Positions 62,896 to 64,000 of a stretch of DNA of 64,000 nucleotides are shown one piece after another. Positions within the stretch are counted from its first letter, which is position 1. Every line of letters begins with the position of its first letter. The stretch comes from Streptomyces sp. LUP47B (GTDB taxonomy: Bacteria > Actinomycetota > Actinomycetes > Streptomycetales > Streptomycetaceae), in NCBI RefSeq assembly GCF_001746295.1, contig NZ_MJAH01000001.1, forward strand, positions 646,468-710,467, read 5' to 3'. Under the pieces are notes generated by a model, which did not search any database, was not told the origin of the DNA, and saw nothing but the letters and a program-made list of their open reading frames with translations. A program made the translations under genes and the position numbers.

Positions 62896-62935
62896 CATGG
62901 TGAGGGCGGGCCCACCCCGGCCCGCCCTCACCATG
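62896..62935. terminator. Bidirectional hairpin terminator
   Basis: A perfect 17-base-pair stem (CATGGTGAGGGCGGGCC and complement) with a six-base loop. It lies between the convergent DUF1269 and MFS genes. Confidence 0.8.
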
Positions 62936-62939
62936 CGAC

Positions 62940-64000
62940 TCACCGCCCTGTCGGCGCCGATACCTCGGCATTGTCCGGCCCTGTCTCGCCAGGCTGGACG
63001 GCCGGCGTCACCTCGGGATCGTCGTCGTTGCCGTCGGCGAGCTTCTTCTCCGGTAGGAGGAAGGCGAGGAGGAGGCCAAGGAGGAACACGGGGACCAGAT
63101 AGCGGAAGACCGGTGTCAGGGCGTGCTGGTAGGCCAGGATCACCGCGTCCTGGATCTTGTCAGGGAGGGAGTGGACCAGGGCCGGGGTGAGCGAGTGGGT
63201 GTCCCCGACCGGACCGGCGGCGTCAGCGGGGAGGCGTTCGGCGAGTTGGTCGGCGAGGCGGTGGGCGAACACAGAGCCGACGGCCGCGGTGCCGAGAGTG
63301 GAGCCGATCTCGCGGAAGAAGTTGTTGGCGGAGGTCGCGGTGCCGACGTCCGAGGCAGGGAAGTCGTTCTGTACGGCCAGGACCAGCGGCTGCATCGTGC
63401 CGCCGAGACCGGCGCCCAGCAGGAAGACGTAGACGCAGACCAGGACGAGTGGGGTCTCGGTGTCCAGGGTCGACATCAGCAGCGCGGCGGCGCACACCAG
63501 GACCGTGCCGACGATGGGGAAGATCTTGTAGCGGCCGGTGCTGCTCATCAGCCGTCCGGACGGCAGGGCGGTGGCCATCATGCCGACGACCATGGGAATG
63601 AGCAGGAGCCCGGACTCGGTGGCGCTCAGGCCGTACACCATCTGCAGGTACGTGGGCAGGTAGCCGATGATGGCGAACATGCCGATGCCGACGACCAGGA
63701 GCCCGATCAGGGTGGCCGTGTTGAAGATCCGGCTGCGGAACAGCCAGAGCGGGATGATCGGCTCCTTGGCGCGGCGCTGCGAGAGGAAGAACAGCACCCA
63801 GGTCAGCAGGCCGCCAACGGCCATGCCGATGATCAGCGGGTCGGACCAGGCGTACTGCGTGCCGCCCCAGGTGGTCACCAGGACCGTGCAGGTCACCGCG
63901 GCCGCCATGAGCACGAAGCCGACGTAGTCGAAGACGACCTTGACGGCCCTGCGCGGCACGCGCAGGGCGTACGCGCCGACTGCGAGGGCCAGGGCGCCGA
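62940..64000 (-). CDS. MFS multidrug exporter (DHA2/EmrB type), C-terminal part
   Basis: The gene is cut by the right edge; 353 codons are visible. About nine or ten hydrophobic helices remain, with the DHA2 features FDYVGFVLMAAAV, GLLTWVLFFLSQRRAKEPII, and LLGAGLGGTMQPLVLAVQND then FPASDVGTATSANNFFREIG (a motif-C-like region). The protein exports drugs or metabolites using the proton gradient. A charged tail ends it. Convergent with the DUF1269 gene. The start is outside the window. Confidence 0.88.
   Translation of the reverse strand, partial: GALALAVGAYALRVPRRAVKVVFDYVGFVLMAAAVTCTVLVTTWGGTQYAWSDPLIIGMAVGGLLTWVLFFLSQRRAKEPIIPLWLFRSRIFNTATLIGLLVVGIGMFAIIGYLPTYLQMVYGLSATESGLLLIPMVVGMMATALPSGRLMSSTGRYKIFPIVGTVLVCAAALLMSTLDTETPLVLVCVYVFLLGAGLGGTMQPLVLAVQNDFPASDVGTATSANNFFREIGSTLGTAAVGSVFAHRLADQLAERLPADAAGPVGDTHSLTPALVHSLPDKIQDAVILAYQHALTPVFRYLVPVFLLGLLLAFLLPEKKLADGNDDDPEVTPAVQPGETGPDNAEVSAPTGR

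Overview
The window is very GC-rich actinomycete DNA, most likely from Streptomyces. Coding frames have strong third-position GC, GTG starts are common, genes are coupled by GTGA/ATGA overlaps, and the families seen are typical of that genus (DUF6153, PucR, multi-copy SDR, IclR and P450 genes). No rRNA, tRNA or CRISPR array was found.

Layout. (1) 0-1.4 kb: a copper-handling corner with a multicopper oxidase start, a DUF6153 protein, a CopZ chaperone and two CsoR-type operators. (2) 1.4-10 kb: a decayed stretch holding several broken genes (DUF4440, aldehyde dehydrogenase, acyl-CoA ligase, two IS5-type transposase pieces). Intact islands within it are a NarL-type two-component system divergent from an HdeD-like gene, and an AraC regulator divergent from a SnoaL-like gene. 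(3) 10-11.5 kb: a secreted alpha/beta hydrolase. (4) 11.7-20.3 kb: an eight-gene operon for a truncated complex I (nuoA, a degenerate NuoB/NuoD-like fusion with a His/Met-rich linker, nuoH, J, K, L, M, N). It has no NADH module and no visible Fe-S ligands. Its promoter region carries the same two kinds of operator found at the copper corner. (5) 21-33.7 kb: a catabolic cluster (acyl-CoA dehydrogenase, CoA-transferase, two aldehyde dehydrogenases, GabT-like transaminase, PucR regulator, APC permease, GntR regulator, Cache protein). It fits a route from 5-aminovalerate or GABA through glutarate to glutaryl-CoA. (6) 34.4-62.9 kb: a catabolic island lying between two inverted copies of a TetR/DUF1269 module. 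It holds FAH hydrolases, SDRs, two P450s, a ferredoxin with its reductase, a Rieske oxygenase with a VanB-type reductase, a dienelactone hydrolase, an FMN alpha-hydroxy-acid oxidase and many gene remnants (SDR, 3-oxoacid CoA-transferase, KatG, IclR, maleylacetate reductase). (7) The end is an MFS drug-type exporter that runs off the window.

How the parts work together. A palindrome, TCTGACAAACTTTTGTCAGA, occurs three times in the island: near the KatG remnant, ahead of the ferredoxin/reductase/P450 operon, and ahead of the Rieske operon. It probably marks one regulon, plausibly controlled by the local IclR protein. The truncated complex I and the copper genes share a CsoR-like box and a CTAA-N5-TTAG palindrome, which suggests the membrane arm is expressed as part of a copper or redox response.

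Coordinates and frames were read by eye, and family names rest on recognised motifs. No similarity search or structure prediction was run.
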